A stretch of DNA of 64,000 nt from Rohdeia mirabilis (GTDB lineage: Bacteria > Planctomycetota > UBA1135 > GCA-002686595), in assembly GCA_007750655.1 (NCBI GenBank), contig CP036290.1, forward strand, positions 1,860,001 to 1,924,000, in the 5' to 3' direction. The notes under the pieces were generated by a model. That model saw only the letters and a list, made by a program, of their open reading frames with translations. It was not told where the DNA came from and did not search any database. Shown piece by piece: positions 52,882 through 62,280 of the stretch (the stretch's first letter is position 1; each line of letters begins with the position of its first letter). Made by a program: the position numbers and the translations under genes.

Positions 52882-54108
52882 ATGCACGCCGTGATCCCCG
52901 CGCTCAGCGCCATCGCCCTGTCGGCCGCCCTCGCGGGTGGTCTGGCCTCCATCGGATCCGACGCCGCCGTGGCGCAGGACGCCGAAGCGAACCGGTCCGA
53001 TGCGCTCACGGGCATCGTGACGCGCCCCGCGTTCACCGGTCTGCCCGGGCTCTACCGTCCGCTCGACTTCGGACAGTTGCCCGACGGTCGCTTCTACGTG
53101 GTCGAGCAGGACGGCATCGTGCGCCTGTTCACCGCCGACGCGAGCGGCGCGGTCACGAGCCATTCGGTCGCGCTGGAACTCGAGGTCAGTCGCGAACACA
53201 ACGAGGAGGGTCTGCTCGATCTCGAACCGCACCCGGACTTCGCGCGCAACGGACTCGTCTACCTGCACTACTCGATCCCGGACGCTCGGCGCGGGCGGAT
53301 CTCGGAGTGGAAGCTGACCGAGGCGGGCGTGCTCGACCCGTCGAGCGAGCGCGTGCTGCTCGAGATCGAACAGCCGTGGCGCAACCACAACGGCGGGCAG
53401 CTGTTGTTCGGAGTGGACGGCGACCTGTACATCGGAATGGGCGACGGTGGATCCGCCGGTGACCCCCAGGACAACGCGCAGGACCTGACGACGTTGCTCG
53501 GCACGGTCCTGCGAATCGACGTCACGCCCGGCCCCGACGGCCTGCCGTACACGATCCCCGCCGACAACCCGTTCGTCGGCCGCGAGGGATTGCCGGCCGG
53601 GACGCGCGGTGAGATCTGGGCCTTCGGCATGCGCAACCCGTGGCGCTTCTGCTTCGACGCCGAGACGGGCGACATGTGGTGCGGCGACGTCGGCCAGGAC
53701 GCGTGGGAAGAAGTGCACCGCGTCGTGCGTGGAGGCAACCACGGCTGGCGGCTCAAGGAAGGCTTCGCCGACTTCGAATCCAAGGGCCGTCGCGGCCCCG
53801 GCCCGCTCGTCGAACCGGTCGCCGTGTACCCGCATCGCCAAGGCGTGTCGATCACCGGGGGCTTCGTCTACCGCGGCGCCGCGCTGGAAGCCCTCGTCGG
53901 CAACTACGTCTACGCGGACTTCGTCACCGGCCGGGTGTGGGCTCTCGACGTGGACGGCGAAGGCGCCGAGCCGGTCGAGTTCACCCGCGCGACCCAACCG
54001 TCGTCGTTCGGCGTCGACCTGGCCGGCGAGCTGTACGTGACGAGCTTCGGCTCGGGCAGCAAGCGCCGCAAGGACGGTCGCATCCTGCGATTCGTGCTCG
54101 GCGAGTGA
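52882..54108 (+). CDS. PQQ-type glucose/sorbosone dehydrogenase family protein
   Basis: Secreted beta-propeller protein of 408 residues. A Sec signal (residues 1-32, cleavage near AVAQD) is followed by the GSDH domain: PLDFGQLPDGRFYVVEQDG, EEGLLDLEPHPDF, the His of NHNGGQLLFG near residue 172, LYIGMGDGGSAGDPQDNAQ, and WAFGMRNPWRFCFD. In characterised relatives this fold oxidises sugars with PQQ, but many homologues bind no PQQ and have unknown substrates. No pqq genes are in the window. A two-Cys pair (CFDAETGDMWCGD) may form a disulfide, consistent with export. It probably has its own promoter (TACCGT 6 nt upstream) and ends 36 bp before the next gene. Confidence 0.85.
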   Translation: MHAVIPALSAIALSAALAGGLASIGSDAAVAQDAEANRSDALTGIVTRPAFTGLPGLYRPLDFGQLPDGRFYVVEQDGIVRLFTADASGAVTSHSVALELEVSREHNEEGLLDLEPHPDFARNGLVYLHYSIPDARRGRISEWKLTEAGVLDPSSERVLLEIEQPWRNHNGGQLLFGVDGDLYIGMGDGGSAGDPQDNAQDLTTLLGTVLRIDVTPGPDGLPYTIPADNPFVGREGLPAGTRGEIWAFGMRNPWRFCFDAETGDMWCGDVGQDAWEEVHRVVRGGNHGWRLKEGFADFESKGRRGPGPLVEPVAVYPHRQGVSITGGFVYRGAALEALVGNYVYADFVTGRVWALDVDGEGAEPVEFTRATQPSSFGVDLAGELYVTSFGSGSKRRKDGRILRFVLGE

Positions 54109-54144
54109 GAATGGACGGATCGACGCCGCCGTAAGGGACCGCTC

Positions 54145-56130
54145 ATGACCGAACCCAGCTCCGACGCCGCCAGCGCCCTGGCCGCCCTCCCGGCCGAACT
54201 CGCCGAAGGTGTGCGTCGACTGCGCGCGCGCTGCTACCGCGCCGCCTTCCTCGGGCGGACGACGCGCCTTGCGGCCGGAGCCCTGGTGGTGGCGGGGTGC
54301 ACAGCGCTCGCCGCCCGGGTCGGGTTGGGGATCGAAGGAGCGTCGGCCCTGGTCGGATGGGCGGCGCTCCTGGTCGTTCCGCCCCTGGCGCACCTCGCCG
54401 CTCGGCGTCGGGTGCCTTCGGTCGCGACGGCCGCGGTCTGGCTCGACGCGCGCGGCAGTGGCGACGGTGCGCTGGTCACGGCCCTCGAGCTGGGCGCGGG
54501 TGGTCGAGCGTGGGAGGCGCGCGCACTCGCGCGGGCTCGGACCGCACCCGCGGCTCCGCAGATCGAACGCGCGACCTACTGGTCCACCTGGCCGGCCGCT
54601 CTCGTGTTCGCGCTCGTCTGCCCGTTGGTTCCCGTGGTGCGAGCGAACGCGAACGGCGGACCCAGGGGCGTCGAAGCGCTGCTCGACGCGGCGGTCGAAC
54701 GGGTGGCCGAGGACCTCGCGGCGCTGGAGGAGGAGCTCGTGCTCGACGACGAGGTCCGCGCCGAGTTGCGCGATCGACTCGAACGCCTGCAGCGCGACGT
54801 GGCCGACGCGGGGCTCGAGGCCGGGTTCGAAGGCGTGGACGCGCTCGAACGCGAACTCGAGCGACTGGCGGCCGAGAGCGTCGAACAGGCCGCGGACGTC
54901 CAGCGACTCCTGCACGAGGCCGCCGCTTCGTCGTCCAGCAACGGCTCCCAGTCGGCGCAGCGCCTGGCGGACGCGCTCGAGGAGTCGTCGAACGGATCGC
55001 TGGCTCGCGCGCTCCCGCCCGAATTGATGGAGCGACTCACAGCGCTGGCGGAGCGCGCGCGCCAGATGGACGCGGACGGTTCGAAGATGGCGTCGCTCGA
55101 GGACCTCGACGAGTGGCTGGAGTGGACCGAGGAATGGGCGGCGCTCGAGGAGGAGGTGCGCGCGAGCCTGACGGAGTCGCTCGAACGGCTGGCCGACGCG
55201 GGACTCCTCGATCAGGGCGATCTCGACGAGCTGCGCGAGTCGCTCGAACGGTCGAGCGCCGAGGCTCTGGACGAGCTCGCACGCGATCTGGCCGAACGGC
55301 TCGAGGCGCTGGACCTCGACGAGGAGCAGGCGGCGGCGCTGCGCGAGGAACTGGCCGATCTGCCGGCGCGTCCCGAACTGTCCACCGAGTTGCAGGAGGC
55401 GCTCGCGCGCATGCAGGCCCAGCTCGACGAGGAGTTCGGTGCCGTGGAAACGCCCGCGGGACCGGACGTGTCGCGCCTGCTCGAGAACATCGATCCCGAC
55501 CTGCGCAACGAGTTGCTCGAGGCCATGGCTCAGCTCGAACAGCGGCGTGCCGAGGCCTTCGAGAAGCTGGTCGAACTGGAACCCAGCGCGTTCGAACTCT
55601 CGCCCGATCAGTTGGCGGCCCTGACCAAGGCGCTCGAGGCGCTGAAGGACCAACTCGCGGCGTGGATCGAGGAACAGCTCGCGGCCGAGTCCGACGCCGC
55701 TCGACGGGCACTGGCGCAGGCTCTGAGCGACGAGGCCTCCGAGCGCCGTGCGGGTCTCGACGACAGCACGCGCGAGGCACTCGAACGGGCGCTCGAGGAC
55801 TTCGGATCCGACCCGGCCACCCTGGCGCGCGCGCTCACCAAGATCCCGCCGCAGCTGCGACAAGAGATTCTCGAGTCGCTGATGCAGGAGTTCGAGCGCA
55901 GCGCCCAGGCACGCGCGACCGAGCAGGACGGCGGTGCTCCCGCGCCGCCGGACGCCGTCGGGTCGAACCTCGACGACGAACAGCTGGCGTCCTTGGTCGA
56001 CACCTTGGGCGAACTGGTGCGCGGACAGCAGCTGCCCGAACCCCCGCCCCTGTCCGCGGAGGACGTGCAGCGCGCGATCCAGGCCATGAAGTCCATGGAG
56101 CCCGGACGGCCCGGCGCCGGCGTGCCGTGA
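54145..56130 (+). CDS. membrane-anchored coiled-coil protein, first gene of the MoxR/ABC operon
   Basis: A 661-residue protein with no confident family; it resembles the DUF4175-type proteins that sit beside MoxR and DUF58 genes. About three hydrophobic segments lie in the first 165 residues (residues 40-58, 63-82, 148-166). From about residue 175 to 640 it is extremely rich in Glu, Leu, Arg and Ala with heptad character (EELVLDDEVRAELRDRLERL, ALEREL, ELAERLEALDLDEEQAAAL), so long coiled coils are likely. It could form an extended scaffold on the membrane. The ATG at 54145 follows 36 bp after the dehydrogenase gene. The following small gene may be a separated C-terminal part. Confidence 0.7.
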   Translation: MTEPSSDAASALAALPAELAEGVRRLRARCYRAAFLGRTTRLAAGALVVAGCTALAARVGLGIEGASALVGWAALLVVPPLAHLAARRRVPSVATAAVWLDARGSGDGALVTALELGAGGRAWEARALARARTAPAAPQIERATYWSTWPAALVFALVCPLVPVVRANANGGPRGVEALLDAAVERVAEDLAALEEELVLDDEVRAELRDRLERLQRDVADAGLEAGFEGVDALERELERLAAESVEQAADVQRLLHEAAASSSSNGSQSAQRLADALEESSNGSLARALPPELMERLTALAERARQMDADGSKMASLEDLDEWLEWTEEWAALEEEVRASLTESLERLADAGLLDQGDLDELRESLERSSAEALDELARDLAERLEALDLDEEQAAALREELADLPARPELSTELQEALARMQAQLDEEFGAVETPAGPDVSRLLENIDPDLRNELLEAMAQLEQRRAEAFEKLVELEPSAFELSPDQLAALTKALEALKDQLAAWIEEQLAAESDAARRALAQALSDEASERRAGLDDSTREALERALEDFGSDPATLARALTKIPPQLRQEILESLMQEFERSAQARATEQDGGAPAPPDAVGSNLDDEQLASLVDTLGELVRGQQLPEPPPLSAEDVQRAIQAMKSMEPGRPGAGVP

Positions 56131-56184
56131 TGCGGCGGCGGACTCGGCGGTGCAGGTGGTATCGCCATACAACAACTCAATTCG

Positions 56185-56535
56185 ATGGCTGCGACCCAGC
56201 AGCGGTCGGCGCTCGAACAACTCGCCCAGCGACTGGGTGGGGGATCGGGCGGCGTCGGTCGCGGTCCGGGAACGGGCCCTCTGACCTTCGGCCGTGAGGC
56301 TCCCGATCGCGCGGACGCGTTCGCGCCCCAGCGCCTCTCGCCGGCGCAACTGCGCGACCTGGAACACAGCGAAGTGATCGGCGTCGGTTCCACGGCTCCG
56401 ACGTTCGAACCGCAAGGTCAGGCGGCCGACGGCACCGAGTTCGGCCGCGGCGGCGAGCAGTCGACCGAACGCCGACGGTTGGCGCCCGCGCACCGGCGCA
56501 CGGTCGAACGCTTCTTCGGGTCGGGACAGGAGTGA
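56185..56535 (+). CDS. small protein of unknown function in the MoxR operon
   Basis: A 116-residue Gly- and polar-rich soluble protein with no family recognised. The first 15 residues look helical (QQRSALEQLAQRLGG); the middle is a Gly/Pro linker; the end RRLAPAHRRTVERFFGSGQE resembles the closing segment (P-x-HR-x2-V-x3-F) seen at the C-terminus of related operon proteins in other bacteria, which is an impression and not a search result. It lies 54 bp after the coiled-coil gene. The 216 bp to moxR show a TAGCCT hexamer (56699-56704) that could be a -10 for moxR with 47 nt of leader. Confidence 0.5.
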   Translation: MAATQQRSALEQLAQRLGGGSGGVGRGPGTGPLTFGREAPDRADAFAPQRLSPAQLRDLEHSEVIGVGSTAPTFEPQGQAADGTEFGRGGEQSTERRRLAPAHRRTVERFFGSGQE

Positions 56536-56751
56536 GAGCAGCGGGCACGGGCGACGTCGAGGCCGGCAGCTCGTCGCCACCCGACCAACCGCCCGCGTGG
56601 ACCCGGTTCGACCGTCGGACGCGATCCGCCCCGGCTCGCTCGTAGGCCTCCTCGCGCCGCGGCCCCGGCGTCTGCGTGCATCCACCTCCCGCACGGCGTA
56701 GCCTCGGTCCCGACGGCCGGCACGACCACCCCTCGAACGAGCCCCCCCCCG

Positions 56752-57789
56752 GTGAACGACTCGACCTCCGACCTCCTGCCCCCCGATCAGATCGAGCGCC
56801 AGGCCCGCCGCGCGGCCGAGCTCCTGTCGGGTCTCGATCGCGTCCTGTTCGGTCAGGAGCAGCTCACGCGCGCCGTTCTCGTCGCGGTCCTCGCCCGCGG
56901 CCACGTGCTGCTCGAGGGTCTGCCGGGACTGGGCAAGACCGAACTCGTGAAGGGGCTCGCGGCCCTGTCCGGCCTCGAGTGGCGCCGCGTCCAGTTCACG
57001 CCCGACCTTCTGCCCGGTGACATCACGGGCGGGATGGTGCTCGAGGAGACGCCGGGCGGTGGCCGCGGATTCACCTTCCACCCCGGCCCGGTCTTCACCC
57101 AGGTGCTGTTGGCCGACGAGATCAACCGCGCGAGTCCGAAGACCCAGTCGGCGCTGCTCGAAGCGATGCAGGAGCGGCGCGTGACCGTCCTGGGCGAGAC
57201 GCGCGACCTGCCCGCTCCGTTCTTCGTACTGGCGACGCAGAACCCGATCGAACTGGAAGGCACCTACCCGTTGCCCGAGGCGCAGCTCGACCGCTTCCTC
57301 ATGAAGCTCGACGTGCGCGGCGTCGGATCGAACACGCTCGAGCGGATCCTGATCGAGCGTCCCGCCGGCGCGCCGCCCGACCTCGCACCGGCGGTCTCGC
57401 GCTCGGAACTCGACGAGCTGTTCGCGGTGGTCGATCGCATCTACCTGCCGCGGGCCGTCGCGCGCTGGATCGCTCGCCTCGTGGCCGCGACGCACCCCGC
57501 GGGGGCCGAGGCGCCGCAAGCGGTCCGTGAGTACGTCAAGTACGGCAGTTCTCCGCGCGGCGCGATCTCGCTCGCGCGGGCGGTGCGGGCCCACGCGTTG
57601 ATCGCCGGCCGGCCGAACGCGGGGTTCGACGACGTGCGCGTGCTCGCGCGCGCGTGTCTGGGGCACCGACTCGTGCTCGACTATCGAGCCGCGCTCGACT
57701 CGGTCACGCGCGCCGACGTCGTCGACGCGGTGCTGGCCGCGGTCTCCGAACTCGACGAGCCCCTGCCCGAGGAGTTGGCGCAGCGATGA
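56752..57789 (+). CDS. MoxR-family AAA+ ATPase
   Basis: A 345-residue AAA+ chaperone-like ATPase. Walker A is LEGLPGLGKTELVKGL near residue 64; Walker B is LLADEINRASPKTQSALLEAMQE near 121; sensor 1 is VLATQNPIELEGTYPLPEAQLDRF; sensor 2 is SPRGAISLARAVRAHAL. MoxR proteins remodel or insert cofactors into partner proteins, usually VWA-domain proteins, and commonly lie beside DUF58 genes as here. The GTG start at 56752 is the only one giving the full N-terminal helix. The stop overlaps the ATG of the next gene (ATGA). Confidence 0.93.
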   Translation: MNDSTSDLLPPDQIERQARRAAELLSGLDRVLFGQEQLTRAVLVAVLARGHVLLEGLPGLGKTELVKGLAALSGLEWRRVQFTPDLLPGDITGGMVLEETPGGGRGFTFHPGPVFTQVLLADEINRASPKTQSALLEAMQERRVTVLGETRDLPAPFFVLATQNPIELEGTYPLPEAQLDRFLMKLDVRGVGSNTLERILIERPAGAPPDLAPAVSRSELDELFAVVDRIYLPRAVARWIARLVAATHPAGAEAPQAVREYVKYGSSPRGAISLARAVRAHALIAGRPNAGFDDVRVLARACLGHRLVLDYRAALDSVTRADVVDAVLAAVSELDEPLPEELAQR

Positions 57790-59717
57790 TCTCCAACGTT
57801 CCGATCGGGCCGCTGCGGTCCGCCTTCGGCCTCCTGTTCGCGATCGCGGTGTTCGTCGGCACGGCCTCCGCGCGCTCGACGCAGGAGGTCCAGGTCGTCG
57901 ACAAGGTCGAGTTCCGCTCCCTGCAAGGTGACAAGCCGTCCGCACTCGCCGGGCGGGGCTACACCGAATTGCGCTGGCGCGTCACCAACGGCTCGGAGGA
58001 GGTGCGCGACGTGGCGATCCGCGTCGGTTCCGCGACCGGCGAGAGGTGGACGAACGCAGGAGCAGCGACGGTCGCGCGCCTCGAGCCCGGCGAAGTGGCG
58101 GACCTGGATCTGCTGCTCCCCGTCTTCTGCCTGACCGCGAGCGAGTCGGTCTCGGTGGTGCTCGACCCGGGAACGTCGGAGCTCGCGTCGAACTTCCTCG
58201 TGCCCGTCGGCGGCGATGACATGAATCAGAGGCTGCTCGTCGGCGTCTTCGGCGATCGCGCGCTCGGGGCCGGATGGGAGGAGCAGCGCGCCGCCGAACT
58301 CTCCTCGCAGATGATGCGCGGTGCGTTCGGCATGAACACGGCACCGTTCATGGAGCCCTGCCCGCGGTGGTATCCGAGCGCGGAGGTCTGGATGCGTTCC
58401 CGCGCCATGCCGGAAGCTCGCGCCGACAAGCGCCGCGACATGACCTTCTCGCGTCCTTCCGACGACTACTCGGTGATCCTGCGTCCGTTCGACGCGCTCC
58501 CGAGTTCCTTCGCTGGTCTCTCGAGTCTGGACGTCGTGGTCCTGGACGGAGCCGGGGTCGACCGCGAGTCCCTGGCGGAGCTCGCGCGCTGGGTCCGACT
58601 CGGTGGGTGCCTCGTCGTCGCGCGCGACTCGAGCTTCGCATCCCTCGGCGACTTCGAGGACGCGCGTCGCCCCGAGCGACTCCTGGCGAGCTTCGGCGCG
58701 GCCGACGTGGCGCGCATGGGACTCGGAACCGTGGTCTTCGCGCCCGGTGAGCCGCTGTCCTCCGAGGACCAACGGGCGGCCGTCTGGTATGCGATCGAGC
58801 GCAATCCGTCGTGGTACATGCCCTTCGACGGAGAAACCTACGCCTCGGGGCCACTGCGTTGGCACCTGGACTCCGTCGCGCTTCCGGGGGTGGGGCAGGT
58901 CTCCCACCGCACGTTGTTGGCCCTGTTGTTGATCCTGGCCGGCGTCACGGGGCCGATCAACGTCTGGTTCGTTCGGCGCACGGGCCGACCGGTGGCGTTC
59001 CTCCTGACGATCCCGATCCTCGCGTTGCTCGGCTCGCTGAGCGTCGTGGCCTACGGGATGTCGCGCGACGGCCTCGGCGTGAAGGACGGAGCGACCTCCT
59101 ACGCCGTCCTCGACCAAGGTGCTCACACGATCAGCTCCGTCACCGTCCGCGGACTCTTCCTCGGCATGTCGGGTGGTCGTCGTCTCCAACCCGGTGCGGG
59201 CACGATGATCCTGCCGCTCGCGCGCGACCCCGAAGAGGTCTGGAGAGGTCGGTTCTCGGTCGAGCGCGACGACCGCTCCGGTAGCGTGCGCTACGCCGGT
59301 GACTACCTGCCAGTGCGGCGGCCGTTGGAACACGCGGTCTACTCCGACCGCAGCGCGCGCATCCGCCTGGTCGCGAGCCGCGAGAACGGAGTCGTGCGGG
59401 TCGAGAACGCGCTGGGGGCCACGGTCGAGGCGCTCTGGCTCCGCGACCGCGAAGGGCGCGTCTGGCGACTCGAGGGTGCGCTCGCCGAGGGCGGGAAGGC
59501 CGATCTGGTCGCGGCGGATGGCGAGGACGAGCAGTTGGTCGAATTCCTCGCGGACCTGGGGCCTGGACCTCAGATGCCCGGATTCGAACGCCTGGCACCT
59601 GGAAGCTACGCCGCGCGACTCGATCGCTGCATCGCCGAGGACGAGTGCGGGATCACGGGCGAGCGTTCGGAAGAGCGCCAGGCTCTCGTCGGGATCCTCG
59701 AGGAGGATGCACTGTGA
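57786..59717 (+). CDS. membrane-anchored exported protein of unknown function in the MoxR/ABC operon
   Basis: A 643-residue protein. A signal-like N-terminus (residues 10-28) is followed by a large exported domain; two hydrophobic segments near residues 376-396 and 408-426 (LLALLLILAGVTGPINVWFV, VAFLLTIPILALLGSLSVVAYG) return the chain through the membrane, and about 200 more residues follow. The middle, SLDVVVLDGAGVDRESLAELARWVRLGGCLVVARD, resembles the GATase1-like domain of proteins near MoxR and GldG-type ABC systems. No catalytic site is visible. It overlaps moxR (ATGA) and the ABC ATPase (TGATG), so these are co-translated. It is probably the exported partner of the transporter. Confidence 0.68.
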   Translation: MISNVPIGPLRSAFGLLFAIAVFVGTASARSTQEVQVVDKVEFRSLQGDKPSALAGRGYTELRWRVTNGSEEVRDVAIRVGSATGERWTNAGAATVARLEPGEVADLDLLLPVFCLTASESVSVVLDPGTSELASNFLVPVGGDDMNQRLLVGVFGDRALGAGWEEQRAAELSSQMMRGAFGMNTAPFMEPCPRWYPSAEVWMRSRAMPEARADKRRDMTFSRPSDDYSVILRPFDALPSSFAGLSSLDVVVLDGAGVDRESLAELARWVRLGGCLVVARDSSFASLGDFEDARRPERLLASFGAADVARMGLGTVVFAPGEPLSSEDQRAAVWYAIERNPSWYMPFDGETYASGPLRWHLDSVALPGVGQVSHRTLLALLLILAGVTGPINVWFVRRTGRPVAFLLTIPILALLGSLSVVAYGMSRDGLGVKDGATSYAVLDQGAHTISSVTVRGLFLGMSGGRRLQPGAGTMILPLARDPEEVWRGRFSVERDDRSGSVRYAGDYLPVRRPLEHAVYSDRSARIRLVASRENGVVRVENALGATVEALWLRDREGRVWRLEGALAEGGKADLVAADGEDEQLVEFLADLGPGPQMPGFERLAPGSYAARLDRCIAEDECGITGERSEERQALVGILEEDAL

Positions 59718-60673
59718 TGGTCGCGACCACGAAGGAACCGCTGCTCGAGGTCGACACGATCACCAAGAGCTTCGGACGCCACGTCGCCGTCTCCCAGGTC
59801 TCGTTCAGCGTCCCCGCCGGAGCGGTCTGCGGCTTCATCGGTCCGAACGGCGCCGGCAAGACGACGACGATGCGGATCGCGGCCACCTTGGAACTGCCCG
59901 ATCGCGGCGACGTGCGGGTCGCGGGGCGCTCGGCGCTGCTCGACCCGCGCGGCGTGCGACGCATGATCGGGTTCATGCCCGACGCGTACGGGACCTACGC
60001 CGCGACGACGGTCGCCGAGTACGTCGACTTCTTCGCCCGCGCCTTCGGACTGAAGGGCAAGGAGCGCCTGCGGGCGATCGACTCGGTCACGGACTTCACG
60101 GGTCTCCGCCCGCTGCTCGAGAAGCCGATCAGCGGCCTGTCGAAGGGCATGAAGCAGCGGCTCAGTCTCGCGAAGACGCTGCTCAACGATCCGAGCATCC
60201 TGATCCTCGACGAACCGGCGTCCGGTCTCGACCCGCGCGCGCGCGTGGAACTGCGCGAGCTGATCCGGATCCTCGCCGACCAGGGCAAGGCGGTCCTCGT
60301 GTCCTCGCACATCCTGACCGAGCTCTCGGAGATCTGCGACGAGGTCGCGGTGATCGAGAGCGGGACGATCCAGGCCACGGGCGACATCGCGACGCTCAGC
60401 GCCGGCGCCGACGCCGCGAAGGGGATGCAGGTCCGTGCGCGGTTCCTCACCGACGTCGACGCGGCCCAGCGCTTCCTCGCCGAACAGAACTTCGTCGTCG
60501 GCACCCGGCGCGAGCGCGAAGGCGTCGTCTTCGGCTTCAAGGGCGATCAGGAGGCACTGGCGGACCTGCTCGAACGCACCGTGCGCGAAGGGCTCAGGCC
60601 GGTCGAGTTCCACGGCGAACGCATCGACCTCGAGGACCTGTTCCTGCACCTCACCCAGGGCAAGCTCCAGTGA
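59717..60673 (+). CDS. ABC transporter ATP-binding protein
   Basis: A 318-residue ATPase of the GldA/CcmA-like class. Walker A FIGPNGAGKTTTMR near residue 40, Q-loop GFMPDAYGTYAATTV near 86, signature LSKGMKQRLSLAK near 140, Walker B ILILDEPASGLDP near 162, and the His switch in VLVSSHILTE near 197. A C-terminal domain of about 90 residues follows (AKGMQVRARFLTDVDAAQRFL). It would power the permease encoded just downstream (stop and start overlap by GTGA). The ATG at 59717 overlaps the previous stop. Confidence 0.94.
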   Translation: MVATTKEPLLEVDTITKSFGRHVAVSQVSFSVPAGAVCGFIGPNGAGKTTTMRIAATLELPDRGDVRVAGRSALLDPRGVRRMIGFMPDAYGTYAATTVAEYVDFFARAFGLKGKERLRAIDSVTDFTGLRPLLEKPISGLSKGMKQRLSLAKTLLNDPSILILDEPASGLDPRARVELRELIRILADQGKAVLVSSHILTELSEICDEVAVIESGTIQATGDIATLSAGADAAKGMQVRARFLTDVDAAQRFLAEQNFVVGTRREREGVVFGFKGDQEALADLLERTVREGLRPVEFHGERIDLEDLFLHLTQGKLQ

Positions 60674-62211
60674 GCACGAAGACCGATTCGACCCTCGTGC
60701 GCGCGCTCGATCGTTGCGAGCCGCTCAGCGACCGCTTCAACCCGATCCTCGTCAAGGAGGTCCGACAGTTCCTACGCGCGCGCAGCTTCGGTTGGACCTT
60801 CGTCACGCTGGTCGTCGTCGTCGCCGTCATCGGCGCGCTGATCGTGCTGAGCGACGAGCCGCGGCCCTCCGCCGACCTCGGAGCCAGTTTCACCGCGCTG
60901 CTCGTGTGGATGCTCGGGATCGGCACGCTGGTCATCGTTCCGCTCCAGGCCTACCAGTCGCTCGGATCGGAGTGGGAGGCCGAGACCTTCGACCAGCTGA
61001 CGCTGTCGGGTCTGTCGCCGAGGCAGATCCTGGGGGGCAAGTGGCTCTCGGCCGCGTTGCAGAGCCTCCTGATCCTGCTGGCGTTCGTGCCCTTCGTCGC
61101 GCTCGGGTTCCTGATGCGCGGCGTCGATCTCCTGGCCCTGGGCGTCGTTCTCGTCATCATTCTGGCCACCAGCTTCTGGGCCTCGGCCCTGGCGCTCGCC
61201 GTCTCGTCGATGGCCCGTGCGCGCGCGACGCGGGTCGTCCTCTACGTGCTGATCGCGGTCGCGACGTTCATGGGGGTCGGAATGGTGGCGTCGTTCGCCA
61301 TGGAGCTCCTCGGTCAGCCGGATCGGATCGGTCAGGCCGGATTCCTCGGTGCATTCACGACCTTCCTCGTGGTCGGGACCGTGCTCGCGGGGTTCTGCTT
61401 CGAGTACGGCTGCGGTCAGTTGGCGCACCCCGAGGAGAACACCTCGACGCCGCTGAGGGTCCTGACGCTCGCCGGGACGGTGCTCGTGCTCGCGTGGGTC
61501 GCACTCGCGGCGTGGCTGGGTTGGATCCCGAGTCGGGCCGTCGAAGCTCTGGGGGCCCTGACCACCGGAGGACTCGGCGTCCTGTCGATGCTGTGGACCG
61601 CGGAGCGCCAACGCCTGGGTCGACGTGTCGCCCACGACCTGGCGCGTCCGGGCAGTCGGACTCGGATGTTGCCGGCCATGTTGTTGCCCGGAGGCAGTCG
61701 TGGCGCGGTGTTCAGCTACGTGCTGCTCTCGCTCGGGGCGGTCTACACCGTCTTCGGAGCCGAGTTCGGCGGCAGCTTCCACATGGACGAGAGCCGTTGG
61801 CTGGGCGTCTGGCTCCTCTGCTACTACTCGTTCTTCGTCGCCATGCCCGCCGCTCTCCTGGCGCGCTTCTGTCAGCGCGGAGCCGGTGCCTGGGCCGTGC
61901 GTCTGGTGATGGTGCTGTTCCTCGCGGCCTGCGTCGTCGTGCCGGCGGTCGCCGGACTGCTCTTCGGCAGCAACTTCCTGGTCAACATCGAACACCCGCT
62001 CAATCCCTTCTGGGTGCTCCCGGAGGCCGCCGACGGCAGCCTGTCCATGCCGACGGTCGTGTCCGTCGTCGTGCTCGGAGTCGTAGGGCTGCTCGTGAAC
62101 GTGCCGCGGATCTTCCGTGGGACCAAGGAGATCCTGCGCGCGCGGGCGGGACGCTTCGACGACGACGATCCCGCGGTCGTTCGCAGCCGCGAGCGCATGC
62201 TCGAGATGTGA
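60670..62211 (+). CDS. ABC transporter permease
   Basis: A 513-residue integral membrane protein with about ten helices, the ABC-2-type permease for the ATPase before it. It opens DRFNPILVKEVRQFLRARSF, a motif typical of such permeases, then helices from residue 40 onward. The cytoplasmic GSEWEAETFDQLTLSGLSPRQILGGKW segment (about 97-123) is the expected coupling region. The C-terminus is charged (DDDDPAVVRSRERMLEM). Substrate unknown; the operon context suggests cell envelope or surface assembly, not a metabolite. Confidence 0.87.
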   Translation: MSTKTDSTLVRALDRCEPLSDRFNPILVKEVRQFLRARSFGWTFVTLVVVVAVIGALIVLSDEPRPSADLGASFTALLVWMLGIGTLVIVPLQAYQSLGSEWEAETFDQLTLSGLSPRQILGGKWLSAALQSLLILLAFVPFVALGFLMRGVDLLALGVVLVIILATSFWASALALAVSSMARARATRVVLYVLIAVATFMGVGMVASFAMELLGQPDRIGQAGFLGAFTTFLVVGTVLAGFCFEYGCGQLAHPEENTSTPLRVLTLAGTVLVLAWVALAAWLGWIPSRAVEALGALTTGGLGVLSMLWTAERQRLGRRVAHDLARPGSRTRMLPAMLLPGGSRGAVFSYVLLSLGAVYTVFGAEFGGSFHMDESRWLGVWLLCYYSFFVAMPAALLARFCQRGAGAWAVRLVMVLFLAACVVVPAVAGLLFGSNFLVNIEHPLNPFWVLPEAADGSLSMPTVVSVVVLGVVGLLVNVPRIFRGTKEILRARAGRFDDDDPAVVRSRERMLEM

Positions 62212-62280
62212 GCGACGTCTCGGTTCCGAACCTGCAGCGCTCGGACCGAACGCACGCGGCCCAGCGCCGACCGAGAACTC

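Noticed and set aside
52708..57945. A minus-strand open frame of more than 1700 codons
   Set aside because: It lies opposite the sugar dehydrogenase, coiled-coil and MoxR genes, all with recognisable domains on the plus strand; its translation is low-complexity mirror sequence.
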